Source of the DNA: Vibrio sp. STUT-A11
Lineage (GTDB): Bacteria; Pseudomonadota; Gammaproteobacteria; Enterobacterales; Vibrionaceae
Reading direction: 5' to 3'
DNA length: 64,000 nt
NCBI RefSeq assembly: GCF_026000435.1
Contig: NZ_AP026764.1
Span: 1,736,001 to 1,800,000 of the forward strand
A model generated the notes under the pieces. The model did no database searches. It was given only the letters and a program-made list of their open reading frames with translations, and had not been told where the DNA came from. Below, one piece after another: positions 54,923 through 63,304 of this stretch; position 1 is the stretch's first letter; each line of letters starts with the position of its first letter. The translations under genes were made by a program, and so were the position numbers.

Positions 54923-55855
54923 ATGACCAGAAACGCCGTACCTATTGGTCACATTGGTGACTACGAAATAAAACAACTTAAAATTTTTAAAGTCGTCGCT
55001 GATTGTGGTGGTTTTTCCGCAGCTGAAACTGAGCTCAACGTGAGCCGCTCAACAATCAGTATTCACATATCCAATCTCGAATCTCGATTAAACCTTGTAC
55101 TATGTCGTCGCGGACGTTCCGGGTTTGCTTTGACGGAAGAAGGCGCCGTCGTCTATGAGGCCACAGTAAAGCTACTGGGTGAGCTAGAGGACTTTCGTAA
55201 CACCATTAACCATCTCGACATTCAGCCCTCGGGCAGCCTAGAAGTGCTGTTTAGCGATAACATCAGTTTGGATAATAGGGCTAAGATGCCCGAGGTGATT
55301 CGTAATTTCTCCAGCATCGCCAAAGAAGTTTACTTAACGGCTGAAGTGGCTCGCATGACGGAAATAGAACGTAAAGTGCTACAAGAAGAAGCAGATATCG
55401 GCTTTATCCCTTTTCACCGTGAGCTAGATGGCCTGGAATACGAACACATCTATACCGATATTTGTTACCTTTATGCCAGTAAAGATAACCCGCTTGCCAA
55501 GCTGTCTAAGAAAGAGCTTTCTGAGGACATCATCAACGGCTTCCCTGTCGTTTATGCGGGATTAAAGCCGCAAGAGCTACTGCATTCTCCTTTGTCTAAA
55601 ATGAACTTAAAAGCCACCGCCTATAACTATGAATCTCGGATGGCACTAATACTTTCGTCCCGATTTATTGGCTACTTGCCGGAAAACTATGCTAAGCCGT
55701 ATGTAGAGAGTGGACAGCTTGTGCCTGTCGCTCCAGATAAAAGACACTATTCTGTAGAGATAATGGCGATCACCAAAAAGACCCTTTCAATCAATAAAGT
55801 ACGTTCGCTGTTCATCAAAACCATGCGTGACTTTTACCGCAAGCAGAATGCTTAA
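54923..55855 (+). CDS. LysR-family transcriptional regulator of the GABA module
   Basis: 310-aa LysR protein. N-terminal winged HTH (about residues 16-75, FKVVADCGGFSAAETELNVSRSTISIHISNLE), followed by the substrate-binding effector domain (about 100-300). Divergent from gabD, so the likely regulator of gabD and perhaps the TRAP-gabT operon. The inducer is unknown. Confidence 0.85.
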   Translation: MTRNAVPIGHIGDYEIKQLKIFKVVADCGGFSAAETELNVSRSTISIHISNLESRLNLVLCRRGRSGFALTEEGAVVYEATVKLLGELEDFRNTINHLDIQPSGSLEVLFSDNISLDNRAKMPEVIRNFSSIAKEVYLTAEVARMTEIERKVLQEEADIGFIPFHRELDGLEYEHIYTDICYLYASKDNPLAKLSKKELSEDIINGFPVVYAGLKPQELLHSPLSKMNLKATAYNYESRMALILSSRFIGYLPENYAKPYVESGQLVPVAPDKRHYSVEIMAITKKTLSINKVRSLFIKTMRDFYRKQNA

Positions 55856-56089
55856 ACTTACCTAATCTAGCCGATGTTGTTTGTCTATTCTTACCCTACC
55901 AAAGCAGGGAAAATTGAAGTTTTAGGCAAACAATAGCGAATATTGAACAATTCGATGTTGGCTATTGCATGCCATAATTTCTCCACCCCGTGATAGCGGA
56001 AACAGCATGAGCTCCACTGATTTTAAAGGATTAAGCGCCAATAGAGTTCATTGTCTTACGTCCAATCAGCGCAATGGAGATATTCTACA

Positions 56090-56959
56090 ATGGAATATAC
56101 AACATTAAGTAACAACCTAGAGATGCCGATGGCAGGCTTTGGTGTTTTTCAGGTTACCGATAAAGAAGAATGCAAACAGTCAGTACTCAGTGCTATCCGT
56201 GCTGGCTATCGCCTCATTGATACTGCCGCCGTCTACGGTAATGAAGATGCCGTCGGTGACGCAGTACGTGAAGCCATTGAAGAAGGGCTTTGTACGCGCG
56301 AAGATCTCTTTATCACGTCAAAGTTGTGGGTTCAAGACATGTCGAATTACGATACGGCTAAAGCGGGTATCGAAGCGTCACTTGAAAAGTCTGGTCTAGA
56401 GTATTTCGATTTATATCTACTACACCAGGCAATGCGAGACTATTTTAGTGCTTGGCGCGCGATGGAAGATGCTTACGAAGAAGGCAAGCTCAAAGCGATT
56501 GGCGTGTCTAACTTCTACGCACATGTGTTGGCGAACTTCTGTGAGACAGTAAAAATCACACCCATGGTTAACCAGATTGAGCTACACCCCTATCATGCTC
56601 AGCCGGGCGCGCTAGAAACAATGAAGCATTACGGCGTTCAGCCTGAAGCATGGGCACCATTAGGTGGTGGTCGTCATAGACCTTTTGAAGATGAGATGCT
56701 AAAGGGCATTGCGCAAGCACACGGCAAAACAGTTGCTCAAGTTATTCTGCGCTGGAATTTACAGCGCGGTGTCACTGTGATTCCTAAATCGGTTAAACAA
56801 GAACGCATTGAAGAAAACTTCGATATTTGGGGTTTCACGCTTTCAGAAGAAGAGATGGATAAAATCAGCAGCCTTGATTTAGGTTACGTTGGCGAAGCGG
56901 TTAAGCACTTCAATCCTGATTTTGTTCGCGGCTGTCTCGGCGTGAAAATTCACGACTAA
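56090..56959 (+). CDS. Aldo/keto reductase (2,5-diketogluconate reductase type)
   Basis: 289-aa NADPH-dependent AKR barrel. Catalytic Asp and Tyr in LIDTAAVYGNE (about residues 41-51), Lys in TSKLWV (about 77) and His in YLLHQA (about 110); C-terminal VIPKSVKQERIEEN binds the cofactor phosphate. The ATG at 56090 (MEYTTLSNNLEMPMAGFGVF) is the family start; a TTG frame from 56051 is rejected. Single gene, DkgA-like; physiological aldehyde unknown. Confidence 0.88.
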   Translation: MEYTTLSNNLEMPMAGFGVFQVTDKEECKQSVLSAIRAGYRLIDTAAVYGNEDAVGDAVREAIEEGLCTREDLFITSKLWVQDMSNYDTAKAGIEASLEKSGLEYFDLYLLHQAMRDYFSAWRAMEDAYEEGKLKAIGVSNFYAHVLANFCETVKITPMVNQIELHPYHAQPGALETMKHYGVQPEAWAPLGGGRHRPFEDEMLKGIAQAHGKTVAQVILRWNLQRGVTVIPKSVKQERIEENFDIWGFTLSEEEMDKISSLDLGYVGEAVKHFNPDFVRGCLGVKIHD

Positions 56960-56981
56960 TTCTGGTTAGTCACGTAATTGA

Positions 56982-57013
56982 TTAGACACACATCGCCAGT
57001 GGTGTGTGTCTAA
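56982..57013 (+). terminator. Hairpin downstream of the aldo/keto reductase
   Basis: TTAGACACACA (56982-56992) / TGTGTGTCTAA (57003-57013), a perfect 11-bp stem 23 bp past the stop. The T-run is missing, so termination is probable but not certain. Confidence 0.5.
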
Positions 57014-57129
57014 ACACTTCTGGCAAATAGAACTGCATTTTAGTGGCACACGAGCTTAAAAAGTGACATCGGGTTAACGCACCTTACCAGTTCTCATATT
57101 AGTTTCGTATTTGGATAACAAAAGATACC

Positions 57130-57372
57130 TTATCGCGGTAATTGCTGAGCGCCCCACCGAACAACATTCTCAATATCTGGTAACAATATCCCTTTCTCTT
57201 CAATACAGAACAAGAGTTTGGAAAACCGATCACGTTGCGTACTATCAACGCCTTGTAGCCACTCATCAATACTACTTTTTACGCTATCCACATCTGAATT
57301 TGAACATTCAATTCCAAGCTGATCGAGATCACTAATAAAGTCATCCATATCTACAAGATCTACGTGCATCAT
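57130..57372 (-). CDS. Small acidic protein of unknown function
   Basis: 80-aa protein (starting MMHVDLVDMDDFISDLDQLG) rich in Asp and Glu, with no signal peptide or transmembrane segment. I do not recognise a family. AAGGAG lies 9 nt before the ATG at 57372, the best ribosome site in the area, so the ORF is probably real; an in-frame GTG at 57378 is too close to that site. It follows the BCCT transporter gene by 123 bp on the same strand and may be co-transcribed. Confidence 0.55.
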   Translation of the reverse strand: MMHVDLVDMDDFISDLDQLGIECSNSDVDSVKSSIDEWLQGVDSTQRDRFSKLLFCIEEKGILLPDIENVVRWGAQQLPR

Positions 57373-57495
57373 AATCACATACTCCTTACCAAATAAGGGG
57401 GAGTCCTTCCCCCAACAAGTCTAAAATAGACGATTCAAAAAATGGCTGTGATCAATTTCTATTTCACACAGCCAAAAATGTTAGCTGCGTAGCAA

Positions 57496-59103
57496 TTATG
57501 CTTTGCGGTATAAGTGGATTTCAGATAGTAGCCCTTTGTATAAGCTCCAACACATCAACACCAATACGAGCGTGAACGGCAGGCCAGTCGTAATCGCACC
57601 AGCTTGCAACGCTGTTAGTGCTTCTGAGCCACCTCCAAGCAGTAGTGCAATAGCAATAAAGCCTTCAACAATTGCCCAGAAGATACGCTGTCCAACTGGT
57701 ACATCTTCTTTACCACCCGCAGTGATACTATCAATAACCAATGAGCCCGAGTCTGAAGACGTCACAAAAAAGACCAGTACGAGCAAGATACCAACCACTG
57801 ATAGCAACGTAGACAATGGCAAGTTTTCAAACATTTGGAACATTGCCAGAGAAACATCGCTGATACCATTTGCTAGCTCACCGACACCAGTCGTCGCCTG
57901 TTCCATCGCCGTGCCGCCCATCACACTTAACCAAACCATAGTGACCAAAGTTGGGATAAGTAGTACAGCGGTGACGAACTCACGAACAGTACGTCCTTTT
58001 GATACACGTGCGATAAACATACCTACAAAAGGTGACCAAGATACCCACCACGCCCAGTAGAATACCGTCCAGCCATGGAACCAGTCTGAATCTTCACGTC
58101 CAATCCAATTTGAAAGTGGCACGAAGTTATCGGCGTAACCTACCGCGATATCACCAAACGTATTTAAAATAGATAGAGTCGGTCCAATGACCACAAGAAG
58201 AGCAACTAAACCTGCCGCGATGAGCATGTTAATGTTACTCAATATTTTCACTCCGCCATCCAGTCCTCGTGCGACTGAAATTACCGCAATACCCGTTACT
58301 ACTACAACAAATGCGATTTGAGTAGAAATACCACTTGAGACACCGAATAGATGGCTAAGACCACCAGCAGCTTGCTGCGCGCCAAAACCAAGAGACGTCG
58401 CAAGGCCAAAGATAGTGGCGAGAACGGCAAGAATATCGATGAAGTTACCAATCGGGCCCCAGCAACGCTCACCAAGAATTGGGAAAAAAGCAGAACGGAT
58501 AGTGAGCGGTAGGCCTTTGTTATGTGTAAAGAATGCTAAGGCCAAGCCGACTACGGCATAAATCGCCCAAGGGTGTAAACCCCAATGGTAGATCGTTGCA
58601 CTCAGTGCCATTTTTCTGGCTTCTTCAGTACTTGCTTCCACATTCAAAGGCGTACCGTACCAATCGGTATAGTAGGCGACAGGTTCAGCCACACTCCAGA
58701 ACATCAGACCAATACCCATACCAGCCGCGAACAGCATGCTAAACCATGAGACCGTTGAAAATTCTGGCGTCGCGTTTAATCCACCTAAGCGAATTTTACC
58801 AAGTGGTGAAACCAGTAGTATTAAACAGAAAGCGACAAATAGGTTACATCCGACAATGAAGAACCAGTCAAAATTTGTGATTGACCAAGTTCGAGCTGCC
58901 ATAAGTGCATCTTTTGCGCCTTCAGGAAAAATGAGCGTCAAAATGATGAACAATAAAATTAAACTAGCGCTGATACCAAAAACCGGGTTGTGTATATCCA
59001 TCCCCAAAATTTTGACGTTATCTTGCCCTGCACAGTAGTCTGTTTCATATTTAGCGGTATGATCAGATTTATATCTTCTTCGGCTACTCACTATGCTTTT
59101 CAT
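57496..59103 (-). CDS. BCCT-family betaine transporter
   Basis: 535-aa inner-membrane symporter with about 12 helices. The betaine-type helix 3 motif AAGMGIGLMFWSVAEP (about residues 125-140) and the BCCT signature WTVFYWAWWVSWSPFVGMF (about 350-368) are present. The GMGIG form fits sodium-coupled betaine carriers such as BetP better than choline carriers. Next to the betaine-degrading genes, so probable uptake of glycine betaine or dimethylglycine. GAGGGA lies before the ATG. Confidence 0.88.
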   Translation of the reverse strand: MKSIVSSRRRYKSDHTAKYETDYCAGQDNVKILGMDIHNPVFGISASLILLFIILTLIFPEGAKDALMAARTWSITNFDWFFIVGCNLFVAFCLILLVSPLGKIRLGGLNATPEFSTVSWFSMLFAAGMGIGLMFWSVAEPVAYYTDWYGTPLNVEASTEEARKMALSATIYHWGLHPWAIYAVVGLALAFFTHNKGLPLTIRSAFFPILGERCWGPIGNFIDILAVLATIFGLATSLGFGAQQAAGGLSHLFGVSSGISTQIAFVVVVTGIAVISVARGLDGGVKILSNINMLIAAGLVALLVVIGPTLSILNTFGDIAVGYADNFVPLSNWIGREDSDWFHGWTVFYWAWWVSWSPFVGMFIARVSKGRTVREFVTAVLLIPTLVTMVWLSVMGGTAMEQATTGVGELANGISDVSLAMFQMFENLPLSTLLSVVGILLVLVFFVTSSDSGSLVIDSITAGGKEDVPVGQRIFWAIVEGFIAIALLLGGGSEALTALQAGAITTGLPFTLVLVLMCWSLYKGLLSEIHLYRKA

Positions 59104-59189
59104 GCGATCCCTCTTTAGTGATTAACATATAATTCGGTTCAGTAATTCCTTTCTCTGAATCGTTTTTTTGTTGTTGGTTGATCACGCCA

Positions 59190-59221
59190 GGTACCGAAAT
59201 TTTCCGTAAATTGTCGGTACC
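59190..59221. promoter_or_regulatory. Dyad GGTACCGA / TCGGTACC upstream of the BCCT gene
   Basis: Arms at 59190-59197 and 59214-59221, with further pairing AATTT/AAATT in the centre. First of three dyads in the 204-bp etfB-BCCT spacer. Confidence 0.4.
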
Positions 59222-59230
59222 ATGAACGTG

Positions 59231-59246
59231 GTTCAATACGTTGAAC
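59231..59246. promoter_or_regulatory. Dyad GTTCAA-TACG-TTGAAC
   Basis: Perfect 6-bp arms at 59231-59236 and 59241-59246, about 130 bp before the BCCT start. The shape fits a dimeric repressor site, possibly of the osmolyte regulator BetI type, but this is not established. Confidence 0.35.
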
Positions 59247-59272
59247 TGCTGACGAATAAAATAAATGTTTTT

Positions 59273-59305
59273 AGGGCGTGTTAACCTTTATGGTCAACAC
59301 GCCCT
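59273..59305. other. Hairpin just downstream of etfB
   Basis: AGGGCGTGTT (59273-59282) / AACACGCCCT (59296-59305), with three more pairs (ACC/GGT) inside. It directly abuts the etfB stop, as terminators do, but the minus strand continues with A, not T; the + strand is followed by ATTTATTT. It probably marks the end of the dgc-etf mRNA, by an unusual or Rho-dependent mechanism. Confidence 0.55.
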
Positions 59306-59307
59306 AT

Positions 59308-60102
59308 TTATTTACTTACCACCCCTTCTTCTAGAAGTAAGTCAAACACCACCTGAGCCATTTCACTGACAGGTTGGTCTTTAAGAACCTTACCTCCAGT
59401 CGATTCTGCTTTTGCTGTCGCTGCTTTAAAGCGATCAGCTGCACTTTTTGCTTTTACGACTTTCAAGCGTTTCGCTTTCGGCTTAGCGATACTGACTTCC
59501 CAAGTCATCCTTTCTTTGTCTAATTGTTTACCATCGACCTCTTCTGCGACGACTTCACAACGACGTGCGCGACCAAAAGCACTTTGTCGTGGCTCTTGAG
59601 CGGCGAAATCCACACTGGCAATAAATGGCAGAGAAACATTAATCGCTCTGCGTTGTCCTCGTGGTAACGCTTGCAGTACGCGTGCTGTACCATTTTCGAC
59701 AGACAGAATTTCTGCGACGCCCATAACAATCGGGCAACCCAACTCTTGAGCAAGAAAAAAAGGTAGTGTGCCTGAAGATTCGCCATTTTCCGCGCGCATT
59801 CCTGTCAGAACGATGTCGGGCATGTCATCTCGAAAGTACGAAGACAATGTGTTGACCGCATCGTCCTGTTCGTCCTGGGACAAAACACGAATTTGAGAAA
59901 GGCCCATCCCGCTGTAATACCCCAGAGCTGGATCCTGAGGATTACCTGCGTGAAGTACCTCTAACTCACAACCCTCTAAGTTCATCGCCAGTTCGACGGC
60001 ACGTGCATCGGTCGCTGAACGGCGCGCACGTCCGGTATCCGGGTGCGCACCAATGGAAACTAACGTACTGACACGCAGTGTGTCGGTTTGATTATGCGGC
60101 AT
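59308..60102 (-). CDS. etfB: Electron transfer flavoprotein beta subunit (dimethylglycine catabolism)
   Basis: 264-aa EtfB with the AMP/FAD-binding pattern (DARAVELAMNLEG, TGMRAENGESSGTLPFFLAQELGCP). It carries electrons from dimethylglycine demethylase to the respiratory chain. It overlaps etfA by 11 nt with AAGGAG inside the etfA end, so translation is coupled. Divergent from housekeeping EtfB in keeping with a dedicated role; last gene of dgcA-dgcB-etfA-etfB. Confidence 0.88.
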   Translation of the reverse strand: MPHNQTDTLRVSTLVSIGAHPDTGRARRSATDARAVELAMNLEGCELEVLHAGNPQDPALGYYSGMGLSQIRVLSQDEQDDAVNTLSSYFRDDMPDIVLTGMRAENGESSGTLPFFLAQELGCPIVMGVAEILSVENGTARVLQALPRGQRRAINVSLPFIASVDFAAQEPRQSAFGRARRCEVVAEEVDGKQLDKERMTWEVSIAKPKAKRLKVVKAKSAADRFKAATAKAESTGGKVLKDQPVSEMAQVVFDLLLEEGVVSK

Positions 60103-61330
60103 CCTTCAACTCCTTTGATTGGTGGAGTTGAATAAGAGCAATCAACTCTCTTAAAAACTCATTACTATCAGCAATCACACTCAGATCCGCGCGCTTGACC
60201 ATGTCACAACCCGCATCCGTGTTTACTGCGATGACTTTCTCACAAGCACCAATACCTTGTAGGTGTTGAATGGCTCCCGAGATACCAACGGCGACGTAAA
60301 CTCGAGCAGTCACCCAGCTACCGGTAGCACCAACCTGACGGTCACGAGGCATAAAGCCATCATCAACCGCTACGCGGCTTGCACCTTCAGTTGCACCCAG
60401 TACATTGGCCGCTTCGTGGAATTTGTCCCAATCATGAATACCGTTACCTGCCGACAGAATAAACTCTGCCTCAGTAAGTGGTATTGCCTGAGGATCCACC
60501 GCGACTGGACCAAGATCTTCGATACGAGATTCAATGCTGAATGTGCCTTCAAATTCAACCGGCAGCACTTCGTGCCTGGTTTCATCAATTGGTAGCGCAC
60601 ATTCTTGAGCCAGCAGAAGCACTCGTGGTGTCACACGTTTGATGTCGTGACGAAGGCCTGCTGCTCGACATACCGCATGCTCACTGTCGACTTGCCACGC
60701 TTGCGTTGCAGGACGTTCATTAATCGCCGCAGACAAACGCGCGCCAAGTTCAAATCCACCTTGAATGCTATCCGGGAATAGCCAGTGCTTAGGCGAATAT
60801 TGCGTTTCGATACTCGCCAGAACCTCTGCTCGCTGTTCTGGGCTGTAGTGATCAAACACTTCATCCGGAATCGTTAGCAATCGATCGACGCCTGCAAGAT
60901 CAAACTGTTCTTCTTTGTGGGTGCCGAATACCACTGCCATCACAGCGCCCTCACCGTCAGACTGTTTAACCAGCTGATGGGCTTGGCCAAGAACGTCTTT
61001 ATCATGACTGCTCAAGCGACCACCTGGCATATCTGGCACAACCACAATGTAAAAGTCTGGAGACTCAACCTTGTGCAACGGCAATTCAACACTTGCTTGG
61101 CTGCTTTGGCGAGCACCCATCATTGAGGTTGCGGCATTATTGTTAAGACGGTCAATACGCTTAATGCCATTTGGCCCAATAAAGCCAACACGATGTGGAT
61201 AACGTCTAGTTAAGCCGCTTGGTCCAATCTCTTCAACTGGCTGTACCATCAAGCTTTCATGCTGTGGGTGTAGCCTATTGCGTCTAATCCACTCGACACG
61301 AGGGTCACGGCGTAAAATAAATTCTCCCAT
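60092..61330 (-). CDS. etfA: Electron transfer flavoprotein alpha subunit (dimethylglycine catabolism)
   Basis: 412-aa EtfA, longer than the usual 310-330 aa because of an N-terminal extension of about 90 residues with RRDPRVEWIRRNRLHPQHE. The C-terminal FAD domain is clear (GASRVAVDDGFMPRDRQVG and YVAVGISGAIQHLQGI, about 330-375). The extended form is typical of the Etf of dgc operons. Follows dgcB by 9 bp. Confidence 0.88.
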   Translation of the reverse strand: MGEFILRRDPRVEWIRRNRLHPQHESLMVQPVEEIGPSGLTRRYPHRVGFIGPNGIKRIDRLNNNAATSMMGARQSSQASVELPLHKVESPDFYIVVVPDMPGGRLSSHDKDVLGQAHQLVKQSDGEGAVMAVVFGTHKEEQFDLAGVDRLLTIPDEVFDHYSPEQRAEVLASIETQYSPKHWLFPDSIQGGFELGARLSAAINERPATQAWQVDSEHAVCRAAGLRHDIKRVTPRVLLLAQECALPIDETRHEVLPVEFEGTFSIESRIEDLGPVAVDPQAIPLTEAEFILSAGNGIHDWDKFHEAANVLGATEGASRVAVDDGFMPRDRQVGATGSWVTARVYVAVGISGAIQHLQGIGACEKVIAVNTDAGCDMVKRADLSVIADSNEFLRELIALIQLHQSKELKDAA

Positions 61331-61339
61331 GATCTTCTC

Positions 61340-63295
61340 CTACACACCGACGGTTTCAGACTCTGGCGTCCATACGTCCACCTGGTCATCGTTAATCTCA
61401 ATCAGCATCTCAGCCACAAGCTCAGCGATGTCTTTCACTTCAGGTCTTGGCTCAACAACACCTTCAAGCATCGCAGTACATTGCTGACAACCTACTGCCA
61501 CAAGATCGGCACCTGTTTCACGGATGTCGTCCATACGCATATCCGCAATACGACGTTCGCCAGGGATATCGGTAATCGGAGCCGCACCACCACCGCCACA
61601 ACAACGTGAGCGGAATCCAGAACGTTCCATTTCAGCAATTTCAACACCGAGGTGTTTTAGTACCGAACGAGGGGCTTCATATTCACCGTTGTAACGACCT
61701 AGGTAACAAGGATCGTGGTACGTCACTTTACCAACAGACAATGGTTTTAGAGCAATCAAACCCTTTTCAACCAACTGGTTGATGAAAGTGGTATGGTGCC
61801 AAACTTGGTAAGTCGGTTTTTCATTCTCAGGGTAGAAGTCCGGGTATTCGTTCTTCAAGCAGTGGAATGCATGCGGATCGGTTGTCACGATGCAGTCAAA
61901 ATCGTACTTCATCAACGTTTGGATGTTACGTTTTGCTAAACGCTGATAAGTTACGTCGTCACCTAATCGGCGTGCAACGTCACCACAGTCCAGTTCTTCA
62001 TCGCCCAAGATAGCAACATCAATCTTGGCTGCTTTAAGAATTTGCACCATCGACTTGAGGATACGTTGGCTACGCATATCAAACGCACCATCAGACACCC
62101 AGAACAGCACATCTGCACGTTTGACTTCAGACATCAATTTCAGATCCTGGTCTGCTGCCCAGTTAGAACGTTTGTTCGGGTTATGACCATTCGGGTTATC
62201 AGTGAAGATGATGTTTTCCAGTACTTCCGCACCTTTGTTTGGTGTTTCGCCTTTTTCAAGCGTTAAGAAGCGACGCATATCAACAATCGCATCCACGTGT
62301 TCGATCATCATCGGACATTCTTCGACACACGCGCGGCAAGTCGTACATGACCATAGTGTTTCTGCGTTTAGAACACCACCAACGATTGGTTTGTGTGGGT
62401 CACCTTTTGCACAACCGGTTTCTTTACCTGGATATGGGCTACCAGCGTAATTTTCATCCGTACCACCAGCTAGTCCCACAACCATGTCCTGGATAAGCTT
62501 CTTAGGGTTAAGAGGCTGCCCTGCAGCAAATGCCGGACATACCGCTTCACAACGACCACACTGAACACACGCATCAAAGCCCAGCAACTGATTCCATTTA
62601 AAATCACTTGGATTTTCAACGCCCAGCTTTTTAGCATCAAGATCTACTGGTTTTAAGCCGGTTGAACGACCACCACCAAAGCGCTCCGGACGACGGTGAA
62701 ATGCTAAGTGCAATGCACCAGCAAACGCGTGCTTCATTGGTCCGCCCCAGCCCATACCAAGGAACATCTCACCGACGCCCCATACGATAGCAGCAAGTAG
62801 GACAACCGCAGCAACCACGTTAAACACATCGCCAACCAACTGAGTCGCAGGCAGTGTCACAAGGAAGAAGCTCACCGAGAACATGATCAAGCTTTTCGGC
62901 AGTCTCATCCAAGGGCCTTTAGACAGGCGCGATGGTGGATTTAGTCGACGTTTTGCGACAAACAACGCGCCGCAAAACATTAAGCCAAGTGAGCCAAGTA
63001 GTACCCAAGATAAGATTTGCGGCTCCAGGTTAAACACGTGAACCGCGAAGATGAGCACAACTGACAGGACGAAACCGCCTGCCGTTGCAACGTGAGTGTT
63101 AGACATCACTTTGTCGCGCGCTACCACGTGGTGCAAGTCCACAAGGTAACGGCGAGGCATGGCTGCTAACCCTGCAAAAAAGGCAACACTTTCGGCTTGC
63201 CCTCTCCGCCACATCATAATGCGGCGGAGCATCCCTATAACAGCCAGGGCTCCGGCTGTTATAAGTAAGATAGGAAGTAGTGACTCTAGGACCAT
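61340..63295 (-). CDS. dgcB: Dimethylglycine demethylation protein DgcB (Fe-S, heterodisulfide-reductase-like)
   Basis: 651-aa membrane-associated iron-sulfur protein. Several N-terminal transmembrane helices (about 1-190) are followed by two [4Fe-4S] motifs, CVQCGRCEAVCPAF (about 245) and CTTCRACVEECPMM (about 320), and a C-terminal CCG domain pair (YHDPCYLGRYNG, RCCGGGG, GCQQC). It is thought to accept electrons from DgcA in Pseudomonas. AGGGGGG precedes the ATG. Confidence 0.9.
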   Translation of the reverse strand: MVLESLLPILLITAGALAVIGMLRRIMMWRRGQAESVAFFAGLAAMPRRYLVDLHHVVARDKVMSNTHVATAGGFVLSVVLIFAVHVFNLEPQILSWVLLGSLGLMFCGALFVAKRRLNPPSRLSKGPWMRLPKSLIMFSVSFFLVTLPATQLVGDVFNVVAAVVLLAAIVWGVGEMFLGMGWGGPMKHAFAGALHLAFHRRPERFGGGRSTGLKPVDLDAKKLGVENPSDFKWNQLLGFDACVQCGRCEAVCPAFAAGQPLNPKKLIQDMVVGLAGGTDENYAGSPYPGKETGCAKGDPHKPIVGGVLNAETLWSCTTCRACVEECPMMIEHVDAIVDMRRFLTLEKGETPNKGAEVLENIIFTDNPNGHNPNKRSNWAADQDLKLMSEVKRADVLFWVSDGAFDMRSQRILKSMVQILKAAKIDVAILGDEELDCGDVARRLGDDVTYQRLAKRNIQTLMKYDFDCIVTTDPHAFHCLKNEYPDFYPENEKPTYQVWHHTTFINQLVEKGLIALKPLSVGKVTYHDPCYLGRYNGEYEAPRSVLKHLGVEIAEMERSGFRSRCCGGGGAAPITDIPGERRIADMRMDDIRETGADLVAVGCQQCTAMLEGVVEPRPEVKDIAELVAEMLIEINDDQVDVWTPESETVGV

Positions 63296-63304
63296 AAGCC
63301 CCCC

